Shown here in pieces: positions 12,686-19,611 of a stretch of DNA of 46,304 bases. Numbering within the stretch: the stretch's first letter is position 1; every line of letters starts with the position of its first letter. A program made the translations under genes and the position numbers. This DNA comes from a virus: positions 1 to 46,304 of the IMG/VR virus record IMGVR_UViG_3300036832_000568; one strand, 5' to 3'. Under the pieces are notes generated by a model. It made no database searches. It saw only the letters and a list, made by a program, of their open reading frames with translations, and was not told the DNA's origin.

Positions 12686-13096
12686 TCAGACTGGCTGAGG
12701 CGCTTCGTGAGGTGGCAGGTTTCCGAACAGGAAACCTCGCAGAGCTTCTTTCTGCTCATCAGTCAGCTCGGTGGGCGGGAGCGTGATCGGATGTGTCGGT
12801 AGCTCAATGTCACCCCAAACCTCGACCGGGACGTAGATGGGGTGCTCAGGGCTGAGTCCACTGTCAGGCGGCGGCACCACGGGCAGGTAGATCGGGTGTG
12901 AGGGCTCGGGCTGGGGCTCGGGCAGACCCTGATCTGGGTGGCCCGGTGACGGCCAGATTTCGGGCGGGACATAGATCGGGTGTTCGGGGGCAAGGCCACT
13001 TTCAGGCGGCGGCTCTACCGGGAAGTAGATCGGGTGCTCGGGATGAGCACCAGCGACGGGCACATACGCCTCGACGACAACAAACTGCTTTGGCAT
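12686..13096 (-). CDS. Proline-rich repeat protein on the opposite strand
   Basis: The product is 136 aa from ATG 13096, preceded by AAAGGAG. It contains four or five copies of PxHPIY(V/F/L)P separated by Pro/Glu/Ser/Gly linkers (PEHPIYFP, PEHPIYVP, PSHPIYLP, PEHPIYVP, PTHPITLP). The last 25 residues (ELTDEQKEALRGFLFG) look helical. Similar HPI..P repeat proteins sit near lysis genes in other actinophages. It is the only leftward gene within the rightward arm and diverges from the endolysin gene, so it needs its own promoter in the 76-base gap. A virion-surface or extended linker role is speculative. Confidence 0.7.
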   Translation of the reverse strand: MPKQFVVVEAYVPVAGAHPEHPIYFPVEPPPESGLAPEHPIYVPPEIWPSPGHPDQGLPEPQPEPSHPIYLPVVPPPDSGLSPEHPIYVPVEVWGDIELPTHPITLPPTELTDEQKEALRGFLFGNLPPHEAPQPV

Positions 13097-13172
13097 GGGG
13101 CTCCTTTCCACCGAGCAAACGATCGGGGATGGGCACATACTAGCCTGAGGCCGGTCCCGAAAGGAGGATCAG

Positions 13173-13919
13173 ATGGCACGTTTTGATTGCGCCACCTGGC
13201 GCCCCGTCGGCAATACCCGGGGCGATGCCATCTCGCCCAACCTCGGCCTGGTGTTGCATCACGCCGTGGCCAACGGCTCGCTCTATGCCCAGTTCAACAG
13301 CCCGGCGAGCGGGGTCTCGGCCAACTTTTGGGTGAGCCAGAGCGGGGTCATTGAGCAGTACGTGGACTCATCGGTGCAGAGCTGGCACGGCATGTCGCTG
13401 AACCAGCGCTATTGCGGGGTCGAAACCGAGGGCTGTACCCAGCCCCCCTACGCCGACCCCATGTCAGATGCGATGGTGGCGGCCCTGGGGCGGCTCTACG
13501 CCGAAGGAATGCGTCGGCATGGCTGGCCCGCCCAGCTGGCCAACAAAGACGGCGAAGCGGGCTTTGGGTACCACAGGATGGCGGTCAATACCGCGTGTCC
13601 CTGTGATGTTCGGCTCAACCGTCGCCAAGACATCCTCAACATGGCGACAGGTGGTGTTGCGCCACCAACACAAAAGAAAGGACGCACCATGATCGCTTCG
13701 ACCAGTACCGGCAAGGGCTACTGGACCACCACGTCTGATGGTGCGCTCTACGCCTTCGGTGACGCTCAGGGAGTGGGCGGTGTGTTCCCTAAGAAGATCA
13801 ACGGAGAGATCGTGGGGATCGCAGGCAAGGGCACCGACGGCGTATGGCTGTTGGCGTCCGATGGTGGTGTCTTTGCTTTGGGCTCAGCCACCTTCGAGGG
13901 ACGCCCCGATCGGGTTTGA
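13173..13919 (+). CDS. Endolysin: N-acetylmuramoyl-L-alanine amidase with C-terminal repeat domain
   Basis: The product is 248 aa. Residues about 20-150 form an Amidase_2/PGRP-type zinc amidase that cuts between MurNAc and L-Ala: LHHAV (His29 first ligand), GVETEG (Glu84/86 region), GYHRM (His about 133) and CPCD (Cys about 142). After a Pro/Gly linker, residues about 173-248 carry two GYW..SDG..AFGDA-type repeats (YWTTTSDGALYAFGDA; VWLLASDGGVFALGSA), a wall-binding module frequent in actinobacterial proteins. AAAGGAGG precedes the ATG. An internal ATG at 13689 with its own AAAGGA site could give the binding module alone. Confidence 0.9.
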   Translation: MARFDCATWRPVGNTRGDAISPNLGLVLHHAVANGSLYAQFNSPASGVSANFWVSQSGVIEQYVDSSVQSWHGMSLNQRYCGVETEGCTQPPYADPMSDAMVAALGRLYAEGMRRHGWPAQLANKDGEAGFGYHRMAVNTACPCDVRLNRRQDILNMATGGVAPPTQKKGRTMIASTSTGKGYWTTTSDGALYAFGDAQGVGGVFPKKINGEIVGIAGKGTDGVWLLASDGGVFALGSATFEGRPDRV

Positions 13920-14105
13920 GTGCCAACACAGGCCAGAGGAGAGTGCTTTGTCTGCGGTCGCGATGTTGCCATCACTGGGCGTGGCATGGTCTATCGACAC
14001 TCCAAGCCCCACAGCACCCAGCTTTGCCCCGGCTCGCGGACTGAGCCTCGACACCAGATATCCGTGTCGGATCCCCCTCTTGACACTGAGCGATCGTTCG
14101 GCTAA
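13920..14105 (+). CDS. Small zinc-finger-like protein
   Basis: The product is 61 aa from GTG 13920, directly after the endolysin stop. It has CFVCGR, a central His (YRHSKPH) and LCPGSR, a CxxC...H...C arrangement like small zinc-binding actinophage proteins ending in CPGS. The last 20 codons run under the candidate ssb promoter. Confidence is moderate because of length. Confidence 0.6.
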   Translation: MPTQARGECFVCGRDVAITGRGMVYRHSKPHSTQLCPGSRTEPRHQISVSDPPLDTERSFG

Positions 14106-14108
14106 CTT
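14080..14108 (+). promoter_or_regulatory. Candidate promoter for ssb operon
   Basis: TTGACA (14080-14085) is followed 17 bases later by TAACTT (14103-14108), a partial -10. It lies 27 bases before the ssb start. It resembles the CTTGACAC element at 3005-3012. Confidence 0.4.
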
Positions 14109-14134
14109 TGGAGGTTTACATAGGAGGCTGAAAG

Positions 14135-14536
14135 ATGCCAAACGGAGCTGAAATAACGTTGGTGGGGAACTTGACCAAGGACCCTGAGCTGCGGTTCACC
14201 AACACGGACAAGGCCATCGGTCACTTCTCGGTGGCGGTGACGCGCTACATCCAAGGTGATCGTCCCAACGTCACGTCCTTCTTTGATGTGGTGGCGTGGG
14301 AGAAACTGGGCGAGCATGTCTGTGAGTCGCTGACCAAAGGTCAACGGGTCATTGTGTGTGGTCGCCTCGAATCACGGCAATGGGAGAAAGATGATGGCTC
14401 GAAGGGCCAGCGTTGGGAGGTCACCGCTGATGCGGTCGGTCCAGACCTGCGCTTCGCACCCTTATCGGGTAGCTCTCCTCCTTTGCGTCGTGTCCCTGCC
14501 AACACTGGTTACGGTGGTGACGAAAGCCCTTTCTAG
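14135..14536 (+). CDS. ssb: Single-stranded DNA-binding protein
   Basis: The product is 133 aa. The OB fold is clear: ITLVGNLTKDPELRFT (about residues 7-22), IGHFSVAVTRY, SFFDVVAWEKLGEHV and GQRVIVCGRLESRQWE. It coats phage ssDNA and recruits partners. The linker is much shorter than in E. coli SSB, but the end retains an acidic-Pro-Phe tip (GGDESPF) like DDDIPF. TAGGAGG precedes the ATG. It starts the recombination cassette (nuclease, annealing protein). Confidence 0.95.
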   Translation: MPNGAEITLVGNLTKDPELRFTNTDKAIGHFSVAVTRYIQGDRPNVTSFFDVVAWEKLGEHVCESLTKGQRVIVCGRLESRQWEKDDGSKGQRWEVTADAVGPDLRFAPLSGSSPPLRRVPANTGYGGDESPF

Positions 14537-14927
14537 GCTGAGTCTGAAAGACACCGAGCTGCTCGAACTCATGCTGGCTGAGCCAGCGTGTACCTACGCC
14601 GAGATCGGTCGCCGCTTCAACGTCAGCATTTCGACGGTGTGGTTGTATGCCGAGCTCTATTATCCCGACCTCCTGGCGGGCCGACGAGAGTTTCGCGAAG
14701 CGATGGGTGGTAGACGGGGTCGGCTGCCGGGCAAGTCAACCAAGGATTGGTTCGAGTTGGCGCAGACCATGCTCGACCCTCACGTCACTCTCAGCGAAGC
14801 AGCAGAACAGTACGGAGTCTCTCGACAGAGGGTCCATCAAATCCTGCAAGAAAGATGGCCCGAGATACTGCGGGCAAGAAAGGAATACCGTGCCTCTCTT
14901 CGAGGTAGCCATAGTTCACACCGATGA
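14517..14927 (+). CDS. Double helix-turn-helix DNA-binding protein
   Basis: The product is 136 aa from GTG 14517 (or 14514), overlapping the end of ssb by 20 bases. Two sigma-region-4-like HTH units are visible: TYAEIGRRFNVSISTVWLYA (about residues 23-42) and TLSEAAEQYGVSRQRVHQIL (about 87-106), each followed by similar tails (YYPDLLAGRREFREA; RWPEILRARKEYRAS). The halves look like an internal duplication. It is probably a transcription regulator of the cassette, or of late genes. Confidence 0.75.
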   Translation: MTKALSRLSLKDTELLELMLAEPACTYAEIGRRFNVSISTVWLYAELYYPDLLAGRREFREAMGGRRGRLPGKSTKDWFELAQTMLDPHVTLSEAAEQYGVSRQRVHQILQERWPEILRARKEYRASLRGSHSSHR

Positions 14928-15144
14928 CGATGAGAAGGAGATCCTGCTCTTTGGACCCGTCGCGCTCATCGCTCTCAACGCCGAGCGAGCCAAGATGAAG
15001 GCCGTGCGCTCGCTCTCAGAGGAGGAGGCATCGGACCTGGACAACACCCAGGTTCTGGTGCGCCCTTTTGCGGTCCTCTCCACCCTGAGCAATGGGACAC
15101 AGCTCGAACCATCCCGTTCGGGGCAGTGGCAAATCTCGTCATGA
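14890..15144 (+). CDS. Hypothetical protein
   Basis: The product is 84 aa from GTG 14890, with AAAGGA eight bases upstream, overlapping the end of the HTH gene by 38 bases in another frame. It begins MPLFEVAIVHTDDDEKEIL, a plausible beta-strand start, followed by a helix rich in Ala/Lys. No family recognised. Confidence 0.6.
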   Translation: MPLFEVAIVHTDDDEKEILLFGPVALIALNAERAKMKAVRSLSEEEASDLDNTQVLVRPFAVLSTLSNGTQLEPSRSGQWQISS

Positions 15145-15257
15145 ACGACGGGAAGTGGGTGTGGCACCAGTGGGATGGAGCACGCTGGGTTCCATGCCCA
15201 GGTATAAGCGTCCTCCTGACTGACGGTCGCATCACCTGGACGGTGCCAGCAGGATGA
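15141..15257 (+). CDS. Very small hypothetical protein
   Basis: A 38-aa frame (starting MNDGKWVWHQWDGARW) begins at an ATGA overlap with the preceding stop and ends with an ATGA overlap with the next start. This exact overlap at both ends, and its Trp-rich beta-like sequence (WVWHQWDGARWVPCPG), argue that it is a real gene despite its length. Confidence 0.6.
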   Translation: MNDGKWVWHQWDGARWVPCPGISVLLTDGRITWTVPAG

Positions 15258-15598
15258 TCGGCGTCTACTTCGACCTCGACGCGCAACCCATCAGCTTCGA
15301 GGAGTGGGCCTTGCTGGTCCATCACAAACACGATGCTCGCCGGTTCTCATTGGGTGGTGAGTCCACACCTGAGGAGGACCCAACCCGTATCGGATCGTTC
15401 CATGTCGGTGAGGCGTGGATCTCGACGGTGTGGGTTGGCATCGACATGCACCTTGGTCCGGGGCCTCCGTTGATCTTCGAGACGATGATCTTCGGCGGTC
15501 CTCGTGACCAAGAACAGTGGCGTTATGCCACCCGGGCGGAGGCTCTGGCGGGACATCGGGCCGTGGTTGCAGCGGAGCTTGCATACCAAGAGCCATGA
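15254..15598 (+). CDS. Conserved phage hypothetical protein
   Basis: The product is 114 aa. The segment ISTVWVGIDMHLGPGPPLIFETMIF (about residues 56-80) matches a pattern I know from many phage hypothetical proteins (VSTVWLG..H..G.GPP.IFETMVF) of unknown role. Start and stop both overlap their neighbours (ATGA), so it is translated with the nuclease gene. Confidence 0.7.
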   Translation: MIGVYFDLDAQPISFEEWALLVHHKHDARRFSLGGESTPEEDPTRIGSFHVGEAWISTVWVGIDMHLGPGPPLIFETMIFGGPRDQEQWRYATRAEALAGHRAVVAAELAYQEP

Positions 15599-16443
15599 TC
15601 GACCCGACGCCATCGGCGGAGCCTCTCTTTACCCACCTTCTGGCGACGGTGGTGCAAGAGAACCGGCTGGCGATGGGTCCCAAGGCACAGGCATTCGAGA
15701 CACTGTTCCGGCACTCCGATGCGGGGAAGTGTTCTCGGTGCCTGGCCTTGAAGCTTATCGGTACGCCCGACTCAAATCCCTTCGACCTTGCCTCAGATTG
15801 GGTGACGTCTCTCGGGACGGTGCTCCATGAGCGCTTCCAGGCAGCGATCCTCTCGAAGTACCCTGATGCACAGATCGAAGTCAAGGTACGAAATGGGGAT
15901 CTCACCAGCGGGCATGTGGATTTACTCATTACGATCAACGGCTACACCTTCGCCTACGAGCTCAAAACCATCAACGGCTACGGGTTCTCCCAAGCTGTGG
16001 GCGTGGTTAAGACGCGTGGTGGGGCGCTGGTCGTCCCCAAAGGTCCCAAGTCAGGACACATCATCCAGGCCAGTCTCAATGCAATGGGCTGCGATGCCGA
16101 CTACGCCGTCATTGGCTACCTGGCCCTCGAATCCATATCCATGCAGGTCGCAGCCAACCTCGGCCTCGGAGTCTTGGACCGTATCTTGGCCGAGTGGGTT
16201 ATCCCTAGAGATATCTATCGGGGGATTGCTGATAGAGAGCTGGAGCGGCTGCGTTATATCGCCGCCGTCACCCTCGACCAAGACACCATCCCCTCAGGCG
16301 TAGCCATCGGTGATGACTTTGAGCCTGAGCCACTGGACCCCAACAGATCATTCCGACCTTGGCAATGTACTTACTGTCAATACCTTGACACTTGCGCCGA
16401 GATGAGTCCCTTGCCTGTTCCGGTCCCAACTGTGTTAGAGTGA
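15595..16443 (+). CDS. Cas4/RecB-like PD-(D/E)XK exonuclease
   Basis: The product is 282 aa from ATG 15595. The nuclease motifs are in order: SGHVDLLITI (catalytic Asp, about residue 108), YAFELKT... region (E-x-K; YELKTINGYGF about 120-130) and HIIQASLNAMG (QxxxY-like). Cys in KCSRC (about 45-48) plus C-terminal CTYCQYLDTC (about 258-267) can provide the four ligands of a Cas4/AddB-type iron-sulphur cluster. It would resect DNA ends to supply ssDNA to SSB and the Rad52-like annealing protein next door. No CRISPR genes accompany it. Confidence 0.85.
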   Translation: MIDPTPSAEPLFTHLLATVVQENRLAMGPKAQAFETLFRHSDAGKCSRCLALKLIGTPDSNPFDLASDWVTSLGTVLHERFQAAILSKYPDAQIEVKVRNGDLTSGHVDLLITINGYTFAYELKTINGYGFSQAVGVVKTRGGALVVPKGPKSGHIIQASLNAMGCDADYAVIGYLALESISMQVAANLGLGVLDRILAEWVIPRDIYRGIADRELERLRYIAAVTLDQDTIPSGVAIGDDFEPEPLDPNRSFRPWQCTYCQYLDTCAEMSPLPVPVPTVLE

Positions 16444-16454
16444 ACACTCGTTCA
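16436..16454. promoter_or_regulatory. SOS-box-like operator at the start of the LexA-like gene
   Basis: TAGAGTGAAC-ACTC-GTTCA repeats the site at 11420-11438, with core GAAC-N4-GTTC at 16442-16453. It also forms AACACT/AGTGTT (16443-16459). It covers the first possible start codon of the LexA-like gene, as expected for autoregulation. Confidence 0.55.
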
Positions 16455-16685
16455 GTGTTGGAGGAGAGGTTGCTCAGTGATCGGGCGCTACTTGCACTTG
16501 TCGGAATGGAACAGTTCTATAAACGGGAGGGTTACTACCCCTCAACTCGGGAGCTGGCTCTTGAATGTGGATACTCGTCAAGTGGAAGCATTCATCCTTT
16601 GCTCCAAGAACTCGAATCCGTAGGACTCGTCGCTCGATACGGGCCTCAGAACCGATACAGGAGAACCAAAAAGAAACATGCTTAG
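16440..16685 (+). CDS. LexA-like winged-helix DNA-binding protein lacking the peptidase domain
   Basis: The product is up to 81 aa. LLALVGMEQFYKREGYYPSTRELALECGYSSSGSIHPLLQELESVGLVAR matches, in pattern, the N-terminal LexA domain: helix, GYPPS-like turn, recognition helix and wing. There is no S24 autocleavage domain, so it could not be inactivated by RecA in the usual way. The start is uncertain: GTG 16440 overlaps the nuclease stop; GTG 16455 or a later codon is likelier if the operator at 16436-16454 holds the promoter. It probably binds the GAAC-N4-GTTC sites, competing with or mimicking host LexA. Confidence 0.75.
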   Translation: MNTRSVLEERLLSDRALLALVGMEQFYKREGYYPSTRELALECGYSSSGSIHPLLQELESVGLVARYGPQNRYRRTKKKHA

Positions 16686-17250
16686 TCAGGAGCAACGTGC
16701 AACTCTGCTGCGGCCCATCAACCCCAGTCGCGTCCTCGAAGCTAAGGGACAGAGCCATCTGCCCGCATTTGATGTTGTGGCTCATCTCACGAGGATCTTT
16801 GGATTTGAGGGGTGGGATAAGGAGATCCTAGACCTCTGGCTGATCTCGGATCAGGCTCATGAGCCGACCACTCCGAGTGGCAAGTTTCGCTACACCGTGA
16901 CCTACGGCTGCAAGATGCGACTCACCATCTATGCCCTGCCCGACTGGAACGCCAACGAACGCATCAAGGTGAAGGTCATCGACGAAGCTGCTACCGGCTC
17001 AGCCCAAAACCTCCCCAGCTATCCGGATGCGCACGACTTCGCTATGAAAAACTCCGTTAGTTATGCGCTCAAGAGATGTGCCAAGGATCTGGGGGATCAG
17101 TTCGGACTCAGTCTCTACAACCGTGGGGAAACTGATGCGTTGGTCCAAAAGGTCGTCGCCTACGGACTCCCCTCCGACAAGGGTGATTGGCGCATTACCG
17201 AGCCGAAGACTCTTGGCAACGACGAAAGAGAAGAACCCGCTGACACATAG
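16678..17250 (+). CDS. Rad52-like single-strand annealing protein
   Basis: The product is 190 aa. The pattern MLSQEQRATLLRPINPSRV, then LPAFDVVAHLTRIFGFEGWD, TVTYGCKMRLTIYA and SVSYALKRCAKDLGDQFGLSLY is that of the Rad52/Rad22 family found in many actinophages, which anneals complementary ssDNA. SVSYALKRCAKDLG near residue 125 is the most diagnostic. It overlaps the LexA-like gene by eight bases. With SSB and the Cas4-like nuclease it makes a complete annealing-type recombination set. Confidence 0.85.
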   Translation: MLSQEQRATLLRPINPSRVLEAKGQSHLPAFDVVAHLTRIFGFEGWDKEILDLWLISDQAHEPTTPSGKFRYTVTYGCKMRLTIYALPDWNANERIKVKVIDEAATGSAQNLPSYPDAHDFAMKNSVSYALKRCAKDLGDQFGLSLYNRGETDALVQKVVAYGLPSDKGDWRITEPKTLGNDEREEPADT

Positions 17251-17446
17251 ACCAACGGAGTTTCGGATCACGGCCGACGTCACGCCTCGGGCGTATTCGA
17301 TGGAGGAGGGGCCGTGTCTCATCATCCGTTTCGGTACACATTCTCGGATCTTGATCTTCCCGGGGGAGGGAGTGACACTCAACGATCTGGAGACGGCCCT
17401 AGCGAGGCCACTAGCAGAAAGCAAGGGAAAGGAACACAACCAGTGA
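17213..17446 (+). CDS. Small hypothetical protein
   Basis: The product is about 77 aa from TTG 17213, inside the end of the Rad52-like gene; no better start is in frame. FRITADVTPRAYSMEEGPCLIIRFGTHSRILIF has a beta-rich pattern. The stop overlaps the next start (GTGA). The frame is supported by that coupling; the exact start is unsure. Confidence 0.5.
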   Translation: MATTKEKNPLTHRPTEFRITADVTPRAYSMEEGPCLIIRFGTHSRILIFPGEGVTLNDLETALARPLAESKGKEHNQ

Positions 17447-17808
17447 ATGTCGGAGAGCTCATCCGTGAGCGCGAGCGATTGCTCAATGTAATGCAAGAAG
17501 CCAAGGCGGCGAAAGCCCGGCTGCGGCAGATCAACATCCTCATCGCCATGTATGGCGACGACGAGAAGGTGGACGCGGTCTACATGCCCAGGGGGCAAGG
17601 TGTGACCATCGCCAAGATGGAGGCCGCGAAGGCAAACGGTGTCATCTGTCTGGTACCTGATTGCCAGAACGGTGGCTACACCCGTGGACTGTGCGGGACG
17701 CACTACTCACGGTGGCAGAAGAAGCAACAGGGTTGGCAGGAGATTGGCAAGCACATGCTGCCGGGCAAGACCCACCCCGGCTCGCGTAGGGCGAAGGCGA
17801 CGAAGTGA
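17443..17808 (+). CDS. Coiled-coil protein with Cys/His zinc knuckle
   Basis: The product is 121 aa from GTG 17443, after a variant leader GCAAGGGAAAGGA (17421-17433). An N-terminal coiled coil (LIRERERLLNVMQEAKAAKARLRQ, about residues 5-28) is followed by CLVPDCQNGGYTRGLCGTHYSRW (about 70-92), a CxxxxC...CxxH site of the kind found in HNH-type and other DNA-binding phage proteins. The tail is basic. No catalytic HNH residues are evident beyond this knuckle. Confidence 0.7.
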   Translation: MNVGELIRERERLLNVMQEAKAAKARLRQINILIAMYGDDEKVDAVYMPRGQGVTIAKMEAAKANGVICLVPDCQNGGYTRGLCGTHYSRWQKKQQGWQEIGKHMLPGKTHPGSRRAKATK

Positions 17809-18134
17809 TGGCCCGCTATGACCACCTGTCCGACGCCTATCTCGATTGTCGAACGATCGCTCATATGTGGTACGAGATTGAGTATGACGAGGGAGGCGTG
17901 CGCCACTTGACCCCGACTCGTTCAGTGGTGGTACTGACGTTTCGCTGCCAGCGTTGCACTATGCGCCGCTACGACGTGTGGTCCAAGGTGACGGGTGATC
18001 TCGTCCATCGTTCCTACCGTCAGCCCGCCGAGTATCACTTGCCCAAGGGTCAGGGTCGACGCGTCCTCATGCGCAAGGAGTACTTGCGTCGTCGGTCCAC
18101 ACCTACAAATGGGAGGGGCCGTAATGTGGCCTAG
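17808..18134 (+). CDS. Hypothetical protein with CxxC knuckle
   Basis: The product is 108 aa from ATG 17808, overlapping the previous stop. VVLTFRCQRCTMRRYDVWSKVTGDLVHRSYRQPAEY (about residues 42-77) follows a pattern, RC..C...R.D.W...G....Y..P..Y, that I recall from actinophage hypothetical proteins. The C-terminus is Arg-rich. It may bind nucleic acid. Confidence 0.65.
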   Translation: MARYDHLSDAYLDCRTIAHMWYEIEYDEGGVRHLTPTRSVVVLTFRCQRCTMRRYDVWSKVTGDLVHRSYRQPAEYHLPKGQGRRVLMRKEYLRRRSTPTNGRGRNVA

Positions 18135-18316
18135 TGCCCCCGCATGGCCCACTGGACAACGCCGCTGACCACATCGAAGCGGAGTGGTACGACAACCCGA
18201 CCCAGGAGCAGGAGCATGATCCAGAGCTAGGGGTACGTCATGAGATTGCCAAAGCGATTGGCCTTATTCGTTCGGTGGTTGACGAGACACAAGAGGGTGA
18301 CGACAACGCCGTTTGA
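18134..18316 (+). CDS. Small acidic hypothetical protein
   Basis: The product is 60 aa from GTG 18134, overlapping the previous stop. It is acidic (DNAADHIEAEWYDNPTQEQEHDPE) with one C-terminal helix (EIAKAIGLIRSVVDET). The stop overlaps the next start. No family recognised. Confidence 0.55.
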   Translation: MPPHGPLDNAADHIEAEWYDNPTQEQEHDPELGVRHEIAKAIGLIRSVVDETQEGDDNAV

Positions 18317-18975
18317 ACAGCCGAGCCACGTTCGGGTCCTTGATGGATGACTGGGTAGTTATCTCGGGGGCGGGCGGCGCTCACCGTGAGCTCCTCGACA
18401 TCACCCAGCCCTTCAACAAGGCGTGGGCCTCATACTGGCGCATGGACTACCTGGAACTGGCGGAGATGCGTGTCTCCTGGGACAAGGTCCAAGCCATTTG
18501 GGACGCTCTCAGCAGCTACTCAGGGGGTGTCATCTGGATCGACGCCGATGCGATGGTGGTCAGCTTGGACCACGATATCCGCCATGATGCCCCCGCCAAC
18601 TGGAACTGGGTGGTTCACCCCGTTGAAGGGGGAGTGCCCAACTGCGGTGTCCTGGTAGTACGCCCTGAGGCCGACCGCTTCCTCATAAGGCTGCTGAACA
18701 TACGAGGCAGCTATGAGGCCCACCCCTGGTGGGAGCAGGGAGCAGCGATGTACCTGCTGGGCTATGAGCCCCGCCCTGGGGGGATCACCAAGGCTCGGGC
18801 ACCACAGATCGACCCCGGCGTCCATGAGATGCCACTCAACTGGAATGTCCTGGTGGACCGCACCCCTTGTGACGACCCATGGATCATCCACGCCTCGGGC
18901 ATGGCCATGAGCGATCGTAAAGAAACACTCCAGCGAGCAGCGATGGGAGAGACCGTATGGATGACCACGAGCTGA
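18313..18975 (+). CDS. GT-A type glycosyltransferase
   Basis: The product is 220 aa from TTG 18313, with ATG 18343 an alternative at the domain start. GGVIWIDADAMVVSL (about residues 72-86) contains the metal-binding DxD of nucleotide-sugar transferases. PNCGVLVVRP, WWEQGAAMYLLGY and a late HASGMAM His motif fit the GMA12/MNN10-like (GT34-type) or nucleotide-diphospho-sugar transferase families. It may modify phage DNA, a virion protein or the host surface. Location among early genes favours host or DNA modification, but that is inference. Confidence 0.75.
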   Translation: MNSRATFGSLMDDWVVISGAGGAHRELLDITQPFNKAWASYWRMDYLELAEMRVSWDKVQAIWDALSSYSGGVIWIDADAMVVSLDHDIRHDAPANWNWVVHPVEGGVPNCGVLVVRPEADRFLIRLLNIRGSYEAHPWWEQGAAMYLLGYEPRPGGITKARAPQIDPGVHEMPLNWNVLVDRTPCDDPWIIHASGMAMSDRKETLQRAAMGETVWMTTS

Positions 18976-19217
18976 CACCCCAGGTGACGGAATACACCAT
19001 TGATGGGTACTCCAAGTTTTGGATTCAATGCTCATGTGATTGGAACTCCAAGTTCATCTGGATGCAGAAGTGGCGCATCCCTCCACAAACTCATTGGGAC
19101 GAAGCCCGTAAGCATTGGGCCGAGGTTCATCCCACACCCACGCGTTCCTTTGCGCGCATCCACTACGAGCAGATGAAAATGTTTGACGATGAACACAAAG
19201 ACACTCTCCTCGGGTGA
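18957..19217 (+). CDS. Hypothetical protein
   Basis: The product is 86 aa, overlapping the end of the glycosyltransferase gene by 19 bases. It has CSCDW in a Trp/Phe-rich stretch (SKFWIQCSCDWNSKFIWMQKW, about residues 19-39) and conserved-looking HWDEARKHWAEVH (about 46-58), a pattern of small host-range or DNA-associated phage proteins. Function unknown. Confidence 0.6.
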   Translation: MDDHELTPQVTEYTIDGYSKFWIQCSCDWNSKFIWMQKWRIPPQTHWDEARKHWAEVHPTPTRSFARIHYEQMKMFDDEHKDTLLG

Positions 19218-19611
19218 GGAGCTACTGCTCGCGCAGATCAAGCTCCTCAAACTGCCGGTCCCGGTCAGCGAGTACCGCTTCCATGCCACAAGAAAATGGC
19301 GCTTCGATATGGCGTGGCCAAGTCATAAACTGGCTGTCGAGGTCGAGGGCATCGGCGGCCCGCGCTCTCGCCATCTCAGTTGGGTCGGCTTTCATGCTGA
19401 TTGTGAGAAGTACAACACCGCCGTCATCATGGGCTGGCGTGTACTTCGGGTCACGGCTCAGCAGGTGGAGTCTGGTCAGGCGGTGGAGTGGCTGGAACAA
19501 GCGTGGGATATGGAATCTCTTGACGACGAAACGGCCAGCCCTTTAGATGTTCGGCAAAGTCTGGAGCGGCAGCGACAACGCAGCGCTCACCCGTCGCACT
19601 TTCGACGTTAG
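19189..19611 (+). CDS. DUF559/Vsr-like PD-(D/E)XK endonuclease
   Basis: The product is 140 aa from ATG 19189. The order YRFHATRKWRFDMAW (Asp about 42), LAVEVEG (Glu about 53) and later GFHADCEKYNTAVIMGWRVLRVT (about 67-90) is the Vsr/DUF559 nuclease pattern; phages use such enzymes as nickases or resolvases. The last 161 bases overlap the 3' end of the convergent leftward gene at 19451. It is the last rightward gene. Confidence 0.75.
   Translation: MNTKTLSSGEELLLAQIKLLKLPVPVSEYRFHATRKWRFDMAWPSHKLAVEVEGIGGPRSRHLSWVGFHADCEKYNTAVIMGWRVLRVTAQQVESGQAVEWLEQAWDMESLDDETASPLDVRQSLERQRQRSAHPSHFRR

Noticed and set aside
16385-16390. TTGACA as a -35 box for the LexA-like gene
   Set aside because: It is in the coding sequence of the nuclease and no -10-like hexamer lies 16-19 bases downstream; the TAGAGT at 16436 is a better candidate.
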